Below, piece by piece: positions 22,691-34,546 of a stretch of 64,000 bases of DNA. Where the stretch lies: NCBI RefSeq assembly GCF_004360155.1, contig NZ_ML178725.1, positions 1 through 64,000 of the forward strand, in the 5' to 3' direction. The stretch comes from Paraglaciecola marina (GTDB lineage: Bacteria; Pseudomonadota; Gammaproteobacteria; Enterobacterales; Alteromonadaceae). Position 1 is the first letter of the stretch. Each line of letters opens with the position of its first letter. The position numbers and the translations under genes are program-made. The notes below the pieces were generated by a model, which had not been told where the DNA came from, ran no database searches, and saw only the letters and a list, made by a program, of their open reading frames with translations.

Positions 22691-23551
22691 ATGGCTAGCG
22701 GTAAAGAGATAAAAGGTAAGATCGGTAGTATTAAAAATACTCAGAAGATCACCAGCGCTATGGAAATGGTTGCAGCGTCTAAAATGAAAAAGGCGCAAGA
22801 CCGTATGGCTTCTAGCCGCCCATACGCTGAGAATATTCGTAACGTGATCGGTCACCTGGCAAACGCTAACCTTGAATATCGTCATCCATATTTGGAAGAC
22901 CGCGAAGTAAAACGCGTGGGCTATATAGTGATTTCTACGGACCGTGGATTATGTGGTGGTTTAAACACTAACGAATTCAAATTGGTCGCTAAAGAAGCAC
23001 AAAAATGGCAAGAACAAGGTGTTGAAACTGACTTTGCTGCCCTAGGTGCAAAATCTGTAGCATTTTTCAACCGTTTTGGGGGCAATGTACTTGCTGCTGA
23101 ATCTGGTCTAGGTGATGCGCCTACTGTCCAAGAAATAATTGGATTGGTTCGTATCATGTTGGATGCATTCAACGATGGCAAAATAGACCGTTTATATCTG
23201 GTATTTAACAAGTTTGTTAATACTATGGCGCAAGAGCCACAGATCGATCAATTGTTGCCTTTGCCAAAATCTGAAGAACAAACATTACAACATCGTTGGG
23301 ATTATATTTATGAACCTGATCCTAAGCCTATCTTAGATATGCTTTTGGTTCGCTTTATAGAGTCTCAAGTATACCAAGGTGTAGTTGAAAACGCCGCCTC
23401 TGAGCAAGCTGCTCGAATGGTTGCAATGAAAGCTGCAACAGATAACGCCGGCGACTTAATTGACGACTTGCAATTGGTATATAACAAAGCACGTCAAGCA
23501 GCTATCACACAAGAAATCAGTGAGATTGTTAGCGGCGCTTCAGCGGTCTAG
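22691..23551 (+). CDS. atpG: ATP synthase F1 subunit gamma
   Basis: Central rotor shaft, 286 residues. It begins [20 protein letters not shown], with [18 protein letters not shown] in the N-terminal coiled-coil helix, and ends with the paired helix [25 protein letters not shown] lies ahead of the start. The 72-base gap after atpA is slightly longer than others in the operon and holds nothing distinctive. Confidence 0.98.
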   Translation: MASGKEIKGKIGSIKNTQKITSAMEMVAASKMKKAQDRMASSRPYAENIRNVIGHLANANLEYRHPYLEDREVKRVGYIVISTDRGLCGGLNTNEFKLVAKEAQKWQEQGVETDFAALGAKSVAFFNRFGGNVLAAESGLGDAPTVQEIIGLVRIMLDAFNDGKIDRLYLVFNKFVNTMAQEPQIDQLLPLPKSEEQTLQHRWDYIYEPDPKPILDMLLVRFIESQVYQGVVENAASEQAARMVAMKAATDNAGDLIDDLQLVYNKARQAAITQEISEIVSGASAV

Positions 23552-23581
23552 TTTGTAAGTAAATTCAGGCAAAGGTTTTAG

Positions 23582-24985
<1,404 letters not shown>

Positions 24986-25118
24986 TTTTTAGTCTATTAA
25001 CACGAACTCGTGTTGGAGGTGCATAGGTATAATAATACCTAGTGTATCTCCTTCTAGATTTCAAGGTAGATAGACTCATAAATGCGTGCATGTTTAAGAA
25101 CTTTATTGGAGGTTCATT

Positions 25119-25532
25119 ATGGCAACGACAACAGTACAACTAGATGTAGTAAGCGCTGAGACCAGTATTTTTTCTGGCGAAGTTGAAGCTATTCAAGTTA
25201 CTGGTAGTGAAGGTGAACTAGGTATACATCCTGGTCATGCTCCTTTATTAACTACATTGTTACCTGGCATGGTACGTTTAGTACAAAACGGTGATGAAGA
25301 GAATATCTACATCAATGGTGGTGTACTTGAAATACAACCGGGTTCCGTAACTGTATTGGCTGATACTGCTATTCGTGCTGAAGATTTAGACGAACAAGCA
25401 GCTACTGAAGCGAAGAAACGCGCAGAAGAACATATCGCTAATCCAGGCGCTGATTTTGATTATGCAGAAGCAGCCATTGAGCTAGCAGAAGCTATTGCAC
25501 AGTTAAGGTTAATTCAAAAACTGCGTAAGTAA
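25119..25532 (+). CDS. atpC: ATP synthase F1 subunit epsilon
   Basis: Inhibitory and coupling subunit at the base of the rotor, 137 residues. The beta-barrel domain contains [23 protein letters not shown], abbreviated here to its key residues [12 protein letters not shown], and a C-terminal helical hairpin follows. A good TTGGAGG ribosome-binding site precedes it. It is the last gene of the operon, after a 133-base gap from atpD that contains a short imperfect inverted repeat (CACTAGG-type arms) of uncertain meaning. Confidence 0.97.
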   Translation: MATTTVQLDVVSAETSIFSGEVEAIQVTGSEGELGIHPGHAPLLTTLLPGMVRLVQNGDEENIYINGGVLEIQPGSVTVLADTAIRAEDLDEQAATEAKKRAEEHIANPGADFDYAEAAIELAEAIAQLRLIQKLRK

Positions 25533-25553
25533 GTGTCAAAAAATACAAAATTA

Positions 25554-25580
25554 AAAAAACCAGCCATGCGCTGGTTTTTT
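25554..25580 (+). terminator. Rho-independent terminator of the atp operon
   Basis: AAAAAACCAGC and GCTGGTTTTTT form a stem around a five-base loop (CATGC) and end in a T run. It lies 21 bases after the atpC stop. Confidence 0.93.
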
Positions 25581-25751
25581 TATGAGTTGAATAATTCACA
25601 AATGTTTTTTAAAGGTTACTACTAACCTTTATCCTATTCTTCTCTAAACAGAACATAAACGCAGTTACATTAGGGTTAAAGTTTCCAAAATCTGTACCAA
25701 AAAATATACGATGGGCGATTAATACTCATTTTGGCTGTTAGCAACAAATTA

Positions 25752-27234
25752 GAACCAATGAATCACGTAAACTCTAGCTTTGATGGGGCGCAAATCTTTG
25801 GTATTAACATTGAAGGGTTTAAACGAGGTGAGACAAAAATTATAGGCAATGATGTATTTTGGTTTTCCAGATGAAAATATAGAAAGTATTCCCAAAGGTG
25901 AATATTATGTTCAGGCTGTTTTACATAAATATCAAACCTTTAACCTTGCAAGTAAACCTTTTAAAATAATATTCGACCCAACAAATCACAATATAATTAA
26001 AATAATTCTCAGTGAAGTTAACCCCAATATTTACGAACCAAAAGATACTGAGTACATTCGACATATAAAAATTCGTAGTCAATTGTTAACAGAATTTTTG
26101 GGAACCGATATTTTTTCGAGCACATGTATTAGTACCTCATGGCTTTGATAAGTATCCGCAAGTCCGTTTTCCTCTTTCTATTTTTCATAGCCATTGCCCA
26201 TCTAATTTTGGCGACTTTAGTGAAACGCCACCAGACCCCAAGTTAATATGTAAATACAGTCAACGCTTCGATTTAGATTGTTATAACAAATTCGTAGCGC
26301 AAGAGTCTTATGATTTATATCAATATTGGGTAGTCCAAGATATTCCTAGGATGTTAATCGCTGAGATTGACCATGGTATTCCTTACTACGATGATAGCTA
26401 CGCTGTGAACTCAGATAATCTAAGGCCTTTATGGGGATGCCTTAGTTTATGAGTTAAAACCAGCTGTAGAGAGATAATTTCGCGGCATAGGAGAAGGTTG
26501 GGCAAGGTTTCTTTATAGTAGCTCAACTGGAGGGTGGAAAGCTCTTGCTGTACAGCTTAAATATACTGAGGAATACTATGGTGCATTTGCTGCTTGTCCC
26601 GATCCAATAGATTTTCGTCAATTTACTACTATTAATTTATACGAAGATGATAATGCCTATTTCCGCAAAGGTAGTTTTATAAAAATTGATAGACCATCAC
26701 ACCGTAACTACTTAGGGCATATCTCTGGGTACATGGAAATGGATAACCATTAGAATTTAGTACTTGGAGATAAACTTCGTTCTGGTCAGCAATGGGACAG
26801 TTGGGAAGCTGTTTATTCTCCTAATGGTGAAGATGGTTATCCCCAACGTATATGGAATAAAAAAACGGGAAAATAAATAAAGACGTTGCTGCATATTGGC
26901 GTGAAAATTACGATTTGCGTTGTATTATGGAACGAGATTGAACTGAGCTTGGCCCAAAATTAAAATGGAAAATTCATATTTATGTAGGAGATATGGAGAA
27001 TTTCTATCTTAATAATGCGATTTATCAAACAGAAAAGTTTTTAGAAAATGCAGCACCAGCTTACGAAGGAGTATAGATTATGAGGACCGTCATGAACATT
27101 GCTGGATTGGTGACCACGAAAATTCAAATGCTATATCTCGTTTGCGTTATAACTCCTTTTACGTATCGAAAATCTTAAAGCGTATTGAAAAATCTGCACC
27201 GAAAGGGGCGGATTTAAAAAGTTGGAGGTATTAG
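25752..27234 (+). pseudogene. Decayed esterase-like (alpha/beta hydrolase) gene
   Basis: No intact gene is present for 1.8 kb, yet translated pieces in changing frames give continuous protein-like sequence: QIFGINIEGFKRGE (from 25752), then IPKGEYYVQAVLHKYQTFN in a shifted frame (25849-26148), then GIPYYDDSYAVNSDNL, GIGEGWARFLYSSSTGGW, AACPDPIDFRQFTT, EAVYSPNGEDGYPQRIWN, VAAYWRENYDLR and a C-terminal SAPKGADLKSWRY ending at 27234. At least three frame changes and several in-frame stops separate them. The pieces resemble a large secreted esterase-family protein I remember from other proteobacteria, but I cannot name it surely. The 5' end upstream of 25752 is unclear. The 99-residue open frame at 25849-26148 is a fragment of this relic, not a gene. 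Confidence 0.85.
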
Positions 27235-27356
27235 GTTTTTAATGAATGCTCACCCATATTTGAGTTTTTTTCTATAAAATAAAAATGAAATGTTTTGTAT
27301 TTATACGGGTCTTAATACCTATTAAGTACACAATTTTATTAGAGTGAAAGTTAGTA

Positions 27357-27941
27357 ATGAAATACACAGTAGTCCTCATCTTATTCATAATAATTGGAGT
27401 TTTTAGTTCAGAAACTTCTGCTGAAAAAGCCATTTTCGCAGGGGGATGTTTCTGGTGCATGGAATCGGATTTCGAAAAGTTAGACGGTGTTAATGAAGTC
27501 ATATCAGGATTTACCGGGGGGACCTTAGAAAATCCCACTTATCGTGGTAATCATTATGGTCACTATGAAGCGGTAGAAATTGATTATGACGCCAGTAAAT
27601 TAAGTTATCAGGACTTATTAGATCACTACTGGATAAATATTGACCCCTTCGATGACAATGGTCAGTTTTGTGATAAAGGGTTTAGTTATAAAAGCGCTAT
27701 ATTTGTAGCAAATGAAGATGAAAAAAGATTAGCTGAAGCGTCTAAACAATTAGTTATTTCGCAGTTTCCAGAGCAAACAGTTGTTACCCCTATTTTAAAT
27801 ACTACAAAATTTTATCCTATCAAAGGTAATGAAGTACACCACCAAGATTATTACAAGAAAAGTCCTGTTAGATATAAGCTTTATCGCTGGAACTGCGGCA
27901 GAGATCAAAGGTTACAAGAAATTTGGGGTGTCAAAAAGTAA
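27357..27941 (+). CDS. msrA: Exported peptide-methionine (S)-S-oxide reductase
   Basis: Repairs oxidized methionine in proteins. The catalytic motif GGCFWCMESDFEKLDGV is present, and EVHHQDYY contains the conserved C-terminal substrate-site residues. The first 22 or so residues (KYTVVLILFIIIGVFSSETSA) form a signal peptide ending in an AxA-like site, so this MsrA probably acts in the periplasm rather than the cytosol. It is 194 residues and stands alone between the pseudogene and a convergent histidine kinase. Confidence 0.95.
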   Translation: MKYTVVLILFIIIGVFSSETSAEKAIFAGGCFWCMESDFEKLDGVNEVISGFTGGTLENPTYRGNHYGHYEAVEIDYDASKLSYQDLLDHYWINIDPFDDNGQFCDKGFSYKSAIFVANEDEKRLAEASKQLVISQFPEQTVVTPILNTTKFYPIKGNEVHHQDYYKKSPVRYKLYRWNCGRDQRLQEIWGVKK

Positions 27942-27968
27942 CACAATTTTTTAAAAAGCCCCTTAATT

Positions 27969-30900
27969 TTAATTCATTAAGTTTGGCTCTAAGACGTTAT
28001 TAAGTTGCCTGAGTTGCGTTTCTATCAAATTTAAATAGGGTTTAAATTCATTTACGTTTGTATGCCCATAAGTAATCAGAACTTCCATTGATTTAAGAGC
28101 GGATTCTGCCTCAGTCAATGCACATTCGTGTGTATTAGGTAATAACCTATATAGGTGGACCAAAGCACTGTTTGTTTCGGAATTAATTAAAGCATCTTGT
28201 AACTGAATAAATATTTGTTCTGCATCCTCTGCAAATTCATATATAGCCTTTAAAAATAACTCCACGTTATTCTTATGGTTAACTATGCCTAGTGGGATGT
28301 TAACACAGGGTAAGTCGGTACACTGATGAGCTAGAGCTAGTATTTTGGGGAGTTCAAAGGCTATGGCTATTTCATCATCTTGCAACGCCGACTTCTCAAT
28401 ATTTGCAAATTTATTACCTATTAAAGCAAATCCAAATGAGCCTGCAGAACCGCTTATGTTATGCGCAATTTCAGAGACTACTGAAAGGTCTCGTTGCTTC
28501 AAGGCTTTATCAATCTTAACTAATTGTTCTCGCAAATTATCCTGATATTCACTAACTAAATTTAACATATCTTCTTTACTTAACACTTGCTCCGAATCAC
28601 CTTGCATTGTTAAAAACAAAGATAATTTACGAATAAAATCTCTTCTATCTATAGGTTTTGCTAGGTGTTCTGAAAACCCTATAGCCATGTATTCGTCAAT
28701 TTCGTGCTTCATATTATTGGCAGTAAGTGCAATTACAGGGGTATTGTTACCTGTTGAACGCAGCTGCTTTAAAGCTAGGGTTCCATCCATTATAGGCATA
28801 TGGATATCAAGTAAAATCAGATCAAAATTTTGACGATATAGGACCTCTAATGCTTGTTGACCATTCTCTACTTTAGTCACTTTTATTTTCATTCGTTTCA
28901 ATAATAGAGAAATAAGCTCCCTATTATTTGGGTGATCATCAGCTAGTAATACTGTGTTACCACTAAAGTTCGGTATCTTTACCGGTTGAATAGATCGTGA
29001 TGGGGTAGACCGCCATATCTCTGCAACATTATTTATCCAACTAGTGTTCTCTACAACATCTACCACTATATTTAAGGTAAAAGTTGACCCTTTATTTAGC
29101 GTACTTTCAAAGGTGATTTCCCCCCCAAGTCCTTTAGCTAAACGTTGAGAAATACTTAAGCCTAAGCCTGTACCTCCAAAACGCCTATTAATGGAATTAT
29201 CAGCCTGGGTGAATGGTTGAAAAAGTTTTTCTTGCTGCTCTAGTGATATCCCCTCTCCAGAGTCCTTGACAGTAATTTGTAATTTATTTTTAACTAAAGC
29301 GACTGATAAACCAATGTAACCATTTTCAGTAAATTTAATGGCATTATTTGTGATGTTAAATAAAATTTGCTTTAAACGTGTAGGGTCAGTATTTATATGA
29401 GCTGGCAAGGGATATTGATAGTTTAAATAAAATGCTAATCCTTTATCTCTGGCCCTTTTACCTACTAGTGACTCCACTTGTGCTAAAACAGAAAAAAGTG
29501 GAGTAGGAATAGATTCAAATTCTAATTTATTTGCATCAATTTTACTTATATCGAGAATATCATTAATGACATTCAGCAAGTGATTACCATTTTCGGCAAT
29601 TATTTTAGTTACCCGTTCTTGTTCTGCTTTATCAATATCACCCGTTAAGATGCCATCTGCATAACCAATAATCGATGTTAAAGGAGTACGAATTTCGTGG
29701 CTCATAGTAGCCAAAAAACGACCTTTGGCATTATTGGCTTCGATTAAATCACTATTTGTTTTTTCTAGTTTTAAATTCGCTTCTTTCAACTCAACAGTGC
29801 GTGTTGCTACTTTAGTTTCTAAGCTGGCATTGAGTTCAATATTTTTAAGAGTTAACACCCGTAATTGCGCCGCTAAGGCAAATGCTAATAGCAAACTGTC
29901 TAGACAATTACCTATTAAACCTAATAGATAGATATTAATGTTTAACCTGGGTAAAAATTCGATATTTATCAGATTTACTACCATGTTTGGCAGAGCTACC
30001 GACAATAAAGCTAGTGTGTAATATTTAGCAGGGGAATATCCATTTATCCAACAACGTACACCGGTATAAATACCTATAAATGCCGTTAATGAAGTAGAAA
30101 AAGTTGCTAGATATAAACCTGTTTCATAATTATAAAAAGCGAAAGGAATAGAGATTAAAGCTATTAAGGCTACTATTTTCAAGGCTAAAGCTATCTTAGG
30201 ACTTACCTTGTCTAACTGTAAAAATTGAATATTGAAAAAACAGGTAAATATAGAGCCAATAAGAAATGCAGGCAGTCCAAATATAAGTGAGTTTTCAAAA
30301 CCTAAGTAGTGGGGTACGGCAAATACTATAGCCCATGCAGTACCGTAACTTAACGTAGAAAGTGCATAAGTTAAATATTGATAATTATGAGTGCTAGTGA
30401 AAATAAAAAGATTATAAATACCTAATGCTAAGGAAATGCCTAAACCGATTAACAATAATACATTTTCAATATGAAATAGCTTTACAGTTTGCTCAAAAGG
30501 TTTAACAACTATTGTTATAGGTGAAAAAAAGTAAGGGCTATCAAACAATATTGCAATTGTTTTACGTTGTCCTGGATCTATTTCTATCTTACTACCGTAA
30601 TGAAAATCTTGTTGATTATTAAGGCCATGACCTGACTTTACCGTTTCATTAAACTTGTTACAGTCATAACAAAATATCTCAATATGTTGCACTACTGAAC
30701 CATAAGGATATATAAACCATTCTGTTTGTTGAGTGTCATTATTTAATTCAAATACCGCCACATATTTATCACCACTTAAATTGGTATCAGTATGGGGTTG
30801 TAGTGAAGATATTAAAGCCTCGAGAGTCGCTTTGTTTCTGGGAAGCGCTTGTGAATTACCAAGTAGAGAAAAATAACTAATCTGCTCAGTAACATTATGA

Positions 30901-31052
30901 TCATTTAGATTGCTTAGTTTGATGCTAGGAATATTATCAGTTGTTGCAGCAAATAAGCTTTGCCCCAACATAACAGCAAATAGCGTTAAAAAGCTTACAA
31001 ATTTAAAACTTCTATAATACATCTTTATATAACTTTTATAGTTCAGAGCCAT
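27969..31052 (-). CDS. 7TM-DISM hybrid sensor histidine kinase with REC and HPt domains
   Basis: A 1027-residue phosphorelay protein. Order: signal peptide (to about residue 36), periplasmic 7TMR-DISMED2-like sensor (about 45-185), seven-helix membrane domain (about 195-400), a short coiled coil, a HisKA domain with phospho-accepting histidine in FLATMSHEIRTPL (near 451), an HATPase domain with RFGGTGLGLSISQRL, a receiver with phospho-acceptor aspartate in LILLDIHMPIMDG (near 749), and an HPt domain with histidine in AHNISGSAGSFG (near 864). About 130 further helical residues may be a second, degenerate HPt. DISM sensors are thought to bind carbohydrates or other small ligands. No dedicated response regulator is adjacent, so the target is unknown. 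Confidence 0.93.
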   Translation of the reverse strand: MALNYKSYIKMYYRSFKFVSFLTLFAVMLGQSLFAATTDNIPSIKLSNLNDHNVTEQISYFSLLGNSQALPRNKATLEALISSLQPHTDTNLSGDKYVAVFELNNDTQQTEWFIYPYGSVVQHIEIFCYDCNKFNETVKSGHGLNNQQDFHYGSKIEIDPGQRKTIAILFDSPYFFSPITIVVKPFEQTVKLFHIENVLLLIGLGISLALGIYNLFIFTSTHNYQYLTYALSTLSYGTAWAIVFAVPHYLGFENSLIFGLPAFLIGSIFTCFFNIQFLQLDKVSPKIALALKIVALIALISIPFAFYNYETGLYLATFSTSLTAFIGIYTGVRCWINGYSPAKYYTLALLSVALPNMVVNLINIEFLPRLNINIYLLGLIGNCLDSLLLAFALAAQLRVLTLKNIELNASLETKVATRTVELKEANLKLEKTNSDLIEANNAKGRFLATMSHEIRTPLTSIIGYADGILTGDIDKAEQERVTKIIAENGNHLLNVINDILDISKIDANKLEFESIPTPLFSVLAQVESLVGKRARDKGLAFYLNYQYPLPAHINTDPTRLKQILFNITNNAIKFTENGYIGLSVALVKNKLQITVKDSGEGISLEQQEKLFQPFTQADNSINRRFGGTGLGLSISQRLAKGLGGEITFESTLNKGSTFTLNIVVDVVENTSWINNVAEIWRSTPSRSIQPVKIPNFSGNTVLLADDHPNNRELISLLLKRMKIKVTKVENGQQALEVLYRQNFDLILLDIHMPIMDGTLALKQLRSTGNNTPVIALTANNMKHEIDEYMAIGFSEHLAKPIDRRDFIRKLSLFLTMQGDSEQVLSKEDMLNLVSEYQDNLREQLVKIDKALKQRDLSVVSEIAHNISGSAGSFGFALIGNKFANIEKSALQDDEIAIAFELPKILALAHQCTDLPCVNIPLGIVNHKNNVELFLKAIYEFAEDAEQIFIQLQDALINSETNSALVHLYRLLPNTHECALTEAESALKSMEVLITYGHTNVNEFKPYLNLIETQLRQLNNVLEPNLMN

Positions 31053-31340
31053 ATCTAATCTTAATTATTAGAGCCCTATTATTTTTGTTAATATCTGGTT
31101 TTATCTATAAAAGTCAGCAGTGAGTTTCCAATATACTGAAGTGGAAATCAGTCTCTATATTTACAGTTTATAATTTAACCCATAACGAGTTAATTACCTT
31201 AGTAAAATACCAAAGTATTGAAGTTTGTATACTGCATCTTTTTCGGACAAAAGTCAGTTACATGTAGGATATTTCTTAAAAATGGGAAAATATTCATTCT
31301 TTAAAGCTTCTAAAATGTCATATACGCAAGTAAGACAGTG

Positions 31341-31955
31341 TTAGTTCCCAGTATTTTCTAGGAAGCAAACCTGCTGCATTTTTGTGAATAAACTATAAAG
31401 AGGATCACAGTTAATACCATGAGTATATTCAAGTATATAGGCCACAGACTCTAAGGTTGAAAGGCTATTTTTTTGTGTGGTATGTCTAATTTTATATTGG
31501 TTAATGGGAGGCGCAGAGAAGTGCCAACTCTGTAGTTTATGCATCCAAGGATTAAGTTTCCATATTTTTAAGGCTTTCCGCCAAGATGCGTCAATAAAGA
31601 TAACTGTATGCCCTGAGGGGAAATGATCTTGCTTTTGCTCGATATTGATAAGAGATTCTAGTGGTTTACTTTGCTCATGGGGATAACACACACTGAATTT
31701 TTCTGGTTTTTGCGACACTAACTTAACAAATTCTGTCCAATCTTCAGGTGACTCTCCTGTTAACACATCTATTCTATTTAACGTTAAATTAAGTAACTTA
31801 GCAGTGTTTTTGGCATGTTTTGCTTCTTTTGGCTGTTGCAGAATGACTATGTTTATTGGGCTATCAAGGGGATAAATCCAAGCACACAAACACGTTTTTT
31901 GAGGATAGTCACATAGAATACAATGCTCTCTTTTCTTTATGTTAGAAATGTTCAT
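31341..31955 (-). CDS. DTW-domain tRNA-uridine aminocarboxypropyltransferase family protein
   Basis: Members of this family transfer the 3-amino-3-carboxypropyl group of SAM to a tRNA uridine (acp3U; E. coli TapT acts at position 47). The N-terminal cysteine cluster CILCDYPQKTCLCAW is a likely metal-binding knuckle, ILQQPKEAKHAKNTAKLL is the conserved next block, and the family motif appears as DASWRKA. It is 204 residues. It stands alone on the minus strand, flanked by gaps of 288 and 187 bases. The exact target uridine is inferred. Confidence 0.9.
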   Translation of the reverse strand: MNISNIKKREHCILCDYPQKTCLCAWIYPLDSPINIVILQQPKEAKHAKNTAKLLNLTLNRIDVLTGESPEDWTEFVKLVSQKPEKFSVCYPHEQSKPLESLINIEQKQDHFPSGHTVIFIDASWRKALKIWKLNPWMHKLQSWHFSAPPINQYKIRHTTQKNSLSTLESVAYILEYTHGINCDPLYSLFTKMQQVCFLENTGN

Positions 31956-32142
31956 ATTTGATTGGGTTTATTTCCTTCAACAGATATTCTGCTTGGTGTT
32001 TGTCTGCACACTTGTTAGATTTGTTAATTATATTAGTACTTACTAACCAAATGAAATTTTTTAACATAATAAAGGATTTATATGTTTAGCTTATATAATA
32101 CTTATTTGATGATACTGCCTACCCGAATTCTGGATTTTTAAG

Positions 32143-34110
32143 ATGGCATTTAATAACAAACTTGATTACATACCCAATCAGCCTTTTTCGGGCAGCTCTC
32201 AGTATATGTCTGATCTAGAACGTAAAAAATTTCAAACTCGTAAGTGGCAGGTTTTAATTGGTACATTTTGCTTATTAGTGGTTATTTCTAATATTGTAAT
32301 TTGGAGTCAAGCTGCGGTTTATCAAAGCCAAGCAATATTACATTTTTCGTATCCTTCGCAAACCGAACAAGTATTCCCAGAGTTGCCACAAAGGCAAATA
32401 ACGATACATACCCGCAGGCTTAAAAGTAGCAGTGTTTTAACGGCAGTTTCTGAGGCGTTATCTGAAAGGCAATACTTAAACATTAGTTTGCAAACTTTGT
32501 TTGTTAACTTAGAAGTTGAGCCAAGTTTAACTGGTCGTATTATTACACTTAAGGCAAACGGTTCCGATCCAAAAATTCTTAAACCTATATTAGAAACTTG
32601 GGTAGAGGTATACCTAGCACTTATCGATTCTGAAAAAGAAGTGAGCAACACAGAAGTACAAGAATCCGCAAATGAACAACTTTTATTGCTAGAGCAAAAA
32701 ATTGTTGAACAAAAATATCAAGTACAAAACTTTGCTCAGAGCAATAACATTACTTCTTTAGAGCGAGATGAAAACCGTGTCTTAAATAAAGTAAAAAATT
32801 TAAGTACTAGTCTTGATTTAGCTGTTGCAGAAAAGGCTGAAAAAAGTGCCCTTCTTTCTAGCGTTGAAGTGTCTATTAGTAATGGAGAAACCTTAGTACG
32901 TCCAGAAGATAAATCTACCATTGATGAAACCAGATCTAAATTGCAAGAAATAACAGCAGGGTTAGATGCTTTGTCTGAGCAATATACCCAAGCCTATCTA
33001 GAAAGAGACACTGTTATTGTGGCTCGCCAGCAAGAAGCTATAAAATTACAAGCTTTTCTTGATGAACAAGTCAAACTTAGTCAAAAGGCATATATGCAAG
33101 AAGTCCAGCGAGATGTGCAAACAGCCAACAATAAGGTTGTAGATCTGCAAAAACAGCTTGATGAACAAAATAAACTGGTACAAAAATTTAATCAAAATTT
33201 AGAAGAATTCAAACAATTAGATACAGAGCTAAAAGCATTGCAAGCACAGGCTCAAACAATAAAAACACAACAAATAACGCAACAGGTATCTAAACCTTTT
33301 GATGCAAAAATCAGCGTGTTAGAATCTCCTTTTATCCCTGACTTTGCTATATCTCCTAACTATTTATTAAACAGCTTTATTAGTTTAATTGGATCATTGA
33401 TTATCGCCATAATGGCATTGTTTTTATATAGTTTTATCTTCAAACAACACATCTCACAAGGCACCTCAAGTAATTTTGTTGTAGTACCAGGGCAAAATGT
33501 TAATCAAGATTTAGCTAATATTGATAATCAACAACCTATGCAGCTTAACCAAGCAAACCCAAAATCAGTGTCGCAGCTCGAAGCACCAGCAGTAAGGTTG
33601 TTGAGCATTGATGAAAGTAAATCTCTGTTTGCAGTAGCAAACAAACAAGCAAAGGTGTTAATTGGTTTAACTATGTGTGGTGTTGAGCAACAAGAGTTAA
33701 AAGTCATTAGCGCCAGAGATTTTCAAAAAGACTATTCTCAGATGACTATAAAGGGACTGGCATCAAGAGTTTTAGCCGTACCTTCATACCTAAGTGAAAT
33801 TTTAAATAGTTTATGTGCAACGTGTGGCAATGAGGTTATATGGTCTAACCTTGATCCTGAGCAGGACTTTTCACTCCTTTTAGTTAATGCTGCCCATGAT
33901 GCAAATTTACTACTTCCAGAGCAAATTGATCTAAATGTATTACGTCATACGTATATAAATTTTCTGGTTGTTCAAGGCATAAAGCTGAATGATATAGAAA
34001 AAGTGGCTGGGTTTATTGCTCCTTCAGAGTTGGCGCGATACCGTCATATTAATAATCAAAAAGAAGCAGTAAATATAGAAAACATTAGCATTCAGTATCC
34101 AGTTGTTTAA
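32143..34110 (+). CDS. Polysaccharide co-polymerase (Wzz-like) membrane protein, orphan
   Basis: A 655-residue protein with the layout of chain-length determinant/exopolysaccharide export proteins: cytoplasmic N-terminus, membrane helix at about 34-53 (VLIGTFCLLVVISNIVIW), a periplasmic Wzz-like segment, a long glutamine- and lysine-rich coiled coil (about 160-375), and a second helix (LISLIGSLIIAIMALFLYSF region, about 405-430). SVLESPFIPDFAISPNYLLN just before helix 2 resembles the proline-rich motif of these proteins. The C-terminal ~225 residues are cytoplasmic and unrecognised. They lack a Walker motif, so this is not a bacterial tyrosine kinase. No glycosyltransferase, wzx/wzy or export gene is nearby. 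Its stop is immediately followed by the next start. Confidence 0.75.
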   Translation: MAFNNKLDYIPNQPFSGSSQYMSDLERKKFQTRKWQVLIGTFCLLVVISNIVIWSQAAVYQSQAILHFSYPSQTEQVFPELPQRQITIHTRRLKSSSVLTAVSEALSERQYLNISLQTLFVNLEVEPSLTGRIITLKANGSDPKILKPILETWVEVYLALIDSEKEVSNTEVQESANEQLLLLEQKIVEQKYQVQNFAQSNNITSLERDENRVLNKVKNLSTSLDLAVAEKAEKSALLSSVEVSISNGETLVRPEDKSTIDETRSKLQEITAGLDALSEQYTQAYLERDTVIVARQQEAIKLQAFLDEQVKLSQKAYMQEVQRDVQTANNKVVDLQKQLDEQNKLVQKFNQNLEEFKQLDTELKALQAQAQTIKTQQITQQVSKPFDAKISVLESPFIPDFAISPNYLLNSFISLIGSLIIAIMALFLYSFIFKQHISQGTSSNFVVVPGQNVNQDLANIDNQQPMQLNQANPKSVSQLEAPAVRLLSIDESKSLFAVANKQAKVLIGLTMCGVEQQELKVISARDFQKDYSQMTIKGLASRVLAVPSYLSEILNSLCATCGNEVIWSNLDPEQDFSLLLVNAAHDANLLLPEQIDLNVLRHTYINFLVVQGIKLNDIEKVAGFIAPSELARYRHINNQKEAVNIENISIQYPVV

Positions 34111-34455
34111 ATGCAGGTATTATCACCACAGCAAAAAATATGGAAAACTACCCTGCTTATTCCAATGGGAAAAGTGGCTACTTATGGACAAGTAGCGGAT
34201 TTAGCAGGCTTACCAGGTCGAGCAAGGTTAGTTGGCAAAGCTTTAGGTGCTATACCAAAAGATTTGCAAGTACCCTGGTATAGAGTGTTACGTTCTACTG
34301 GACAACTTGCTTTTGTATCGGGTTCGGTACAATCAAAAAAACAGATTGGATACTTGCAACAAGAAAATGTCGTTGTTCTGAACAACAGAGTAAAACTTAA
34401 AACTTTTCAATGGCAACCTGATTTGGGGGAGTTACTATGGAAATTAAAATTCTGA
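34111..34455 (+). CDS. Alkyltransferase-like protein (Atl family)
   Basis: A 114-residue MGMT-fold protein. The methyltransferase active-site PCHR is replaced by PWYRVL, so the acceptor cysteine is missing and the protein should bind O6-alkylguanine without repairing it, passing lesions to nucleotide excision repair, as reported for Atl proteins. The preceding helix-turn-helix (MGKVATYGQVADLAGLPGRAR) is conserved. The ATG touches the stop codon of the upstream gene (TAAATG), implying translational coupling even though no functional link is apparent. Confidence 0.92.
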   Translation: MQVLSPQQKIWKTTLLIPMGKVATYGQVADLAGLPGRARLVGKALGAIPKDLQVPWYRVLRSTGQLAFVSGSVQSKKQIGYLQQENVVVLNNRVKLKTFQWQPDLGELLWKLKF

Positions 34456-34546
34456 TCCCCTTGCAAAATATGCTTAATATTTTATTGGCTTAGGCAATGT
34501 TATTTAGTGATATTGTCCCTTTTAATACACTTTTAGAGTTAAATAA

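Noticed and set aside
25849-26148. 99-codon open frame after the atp operon
   Set aside because: It is one fragment of a longer frameshifted gene whose remaining pieces continue in other frames to 27234.
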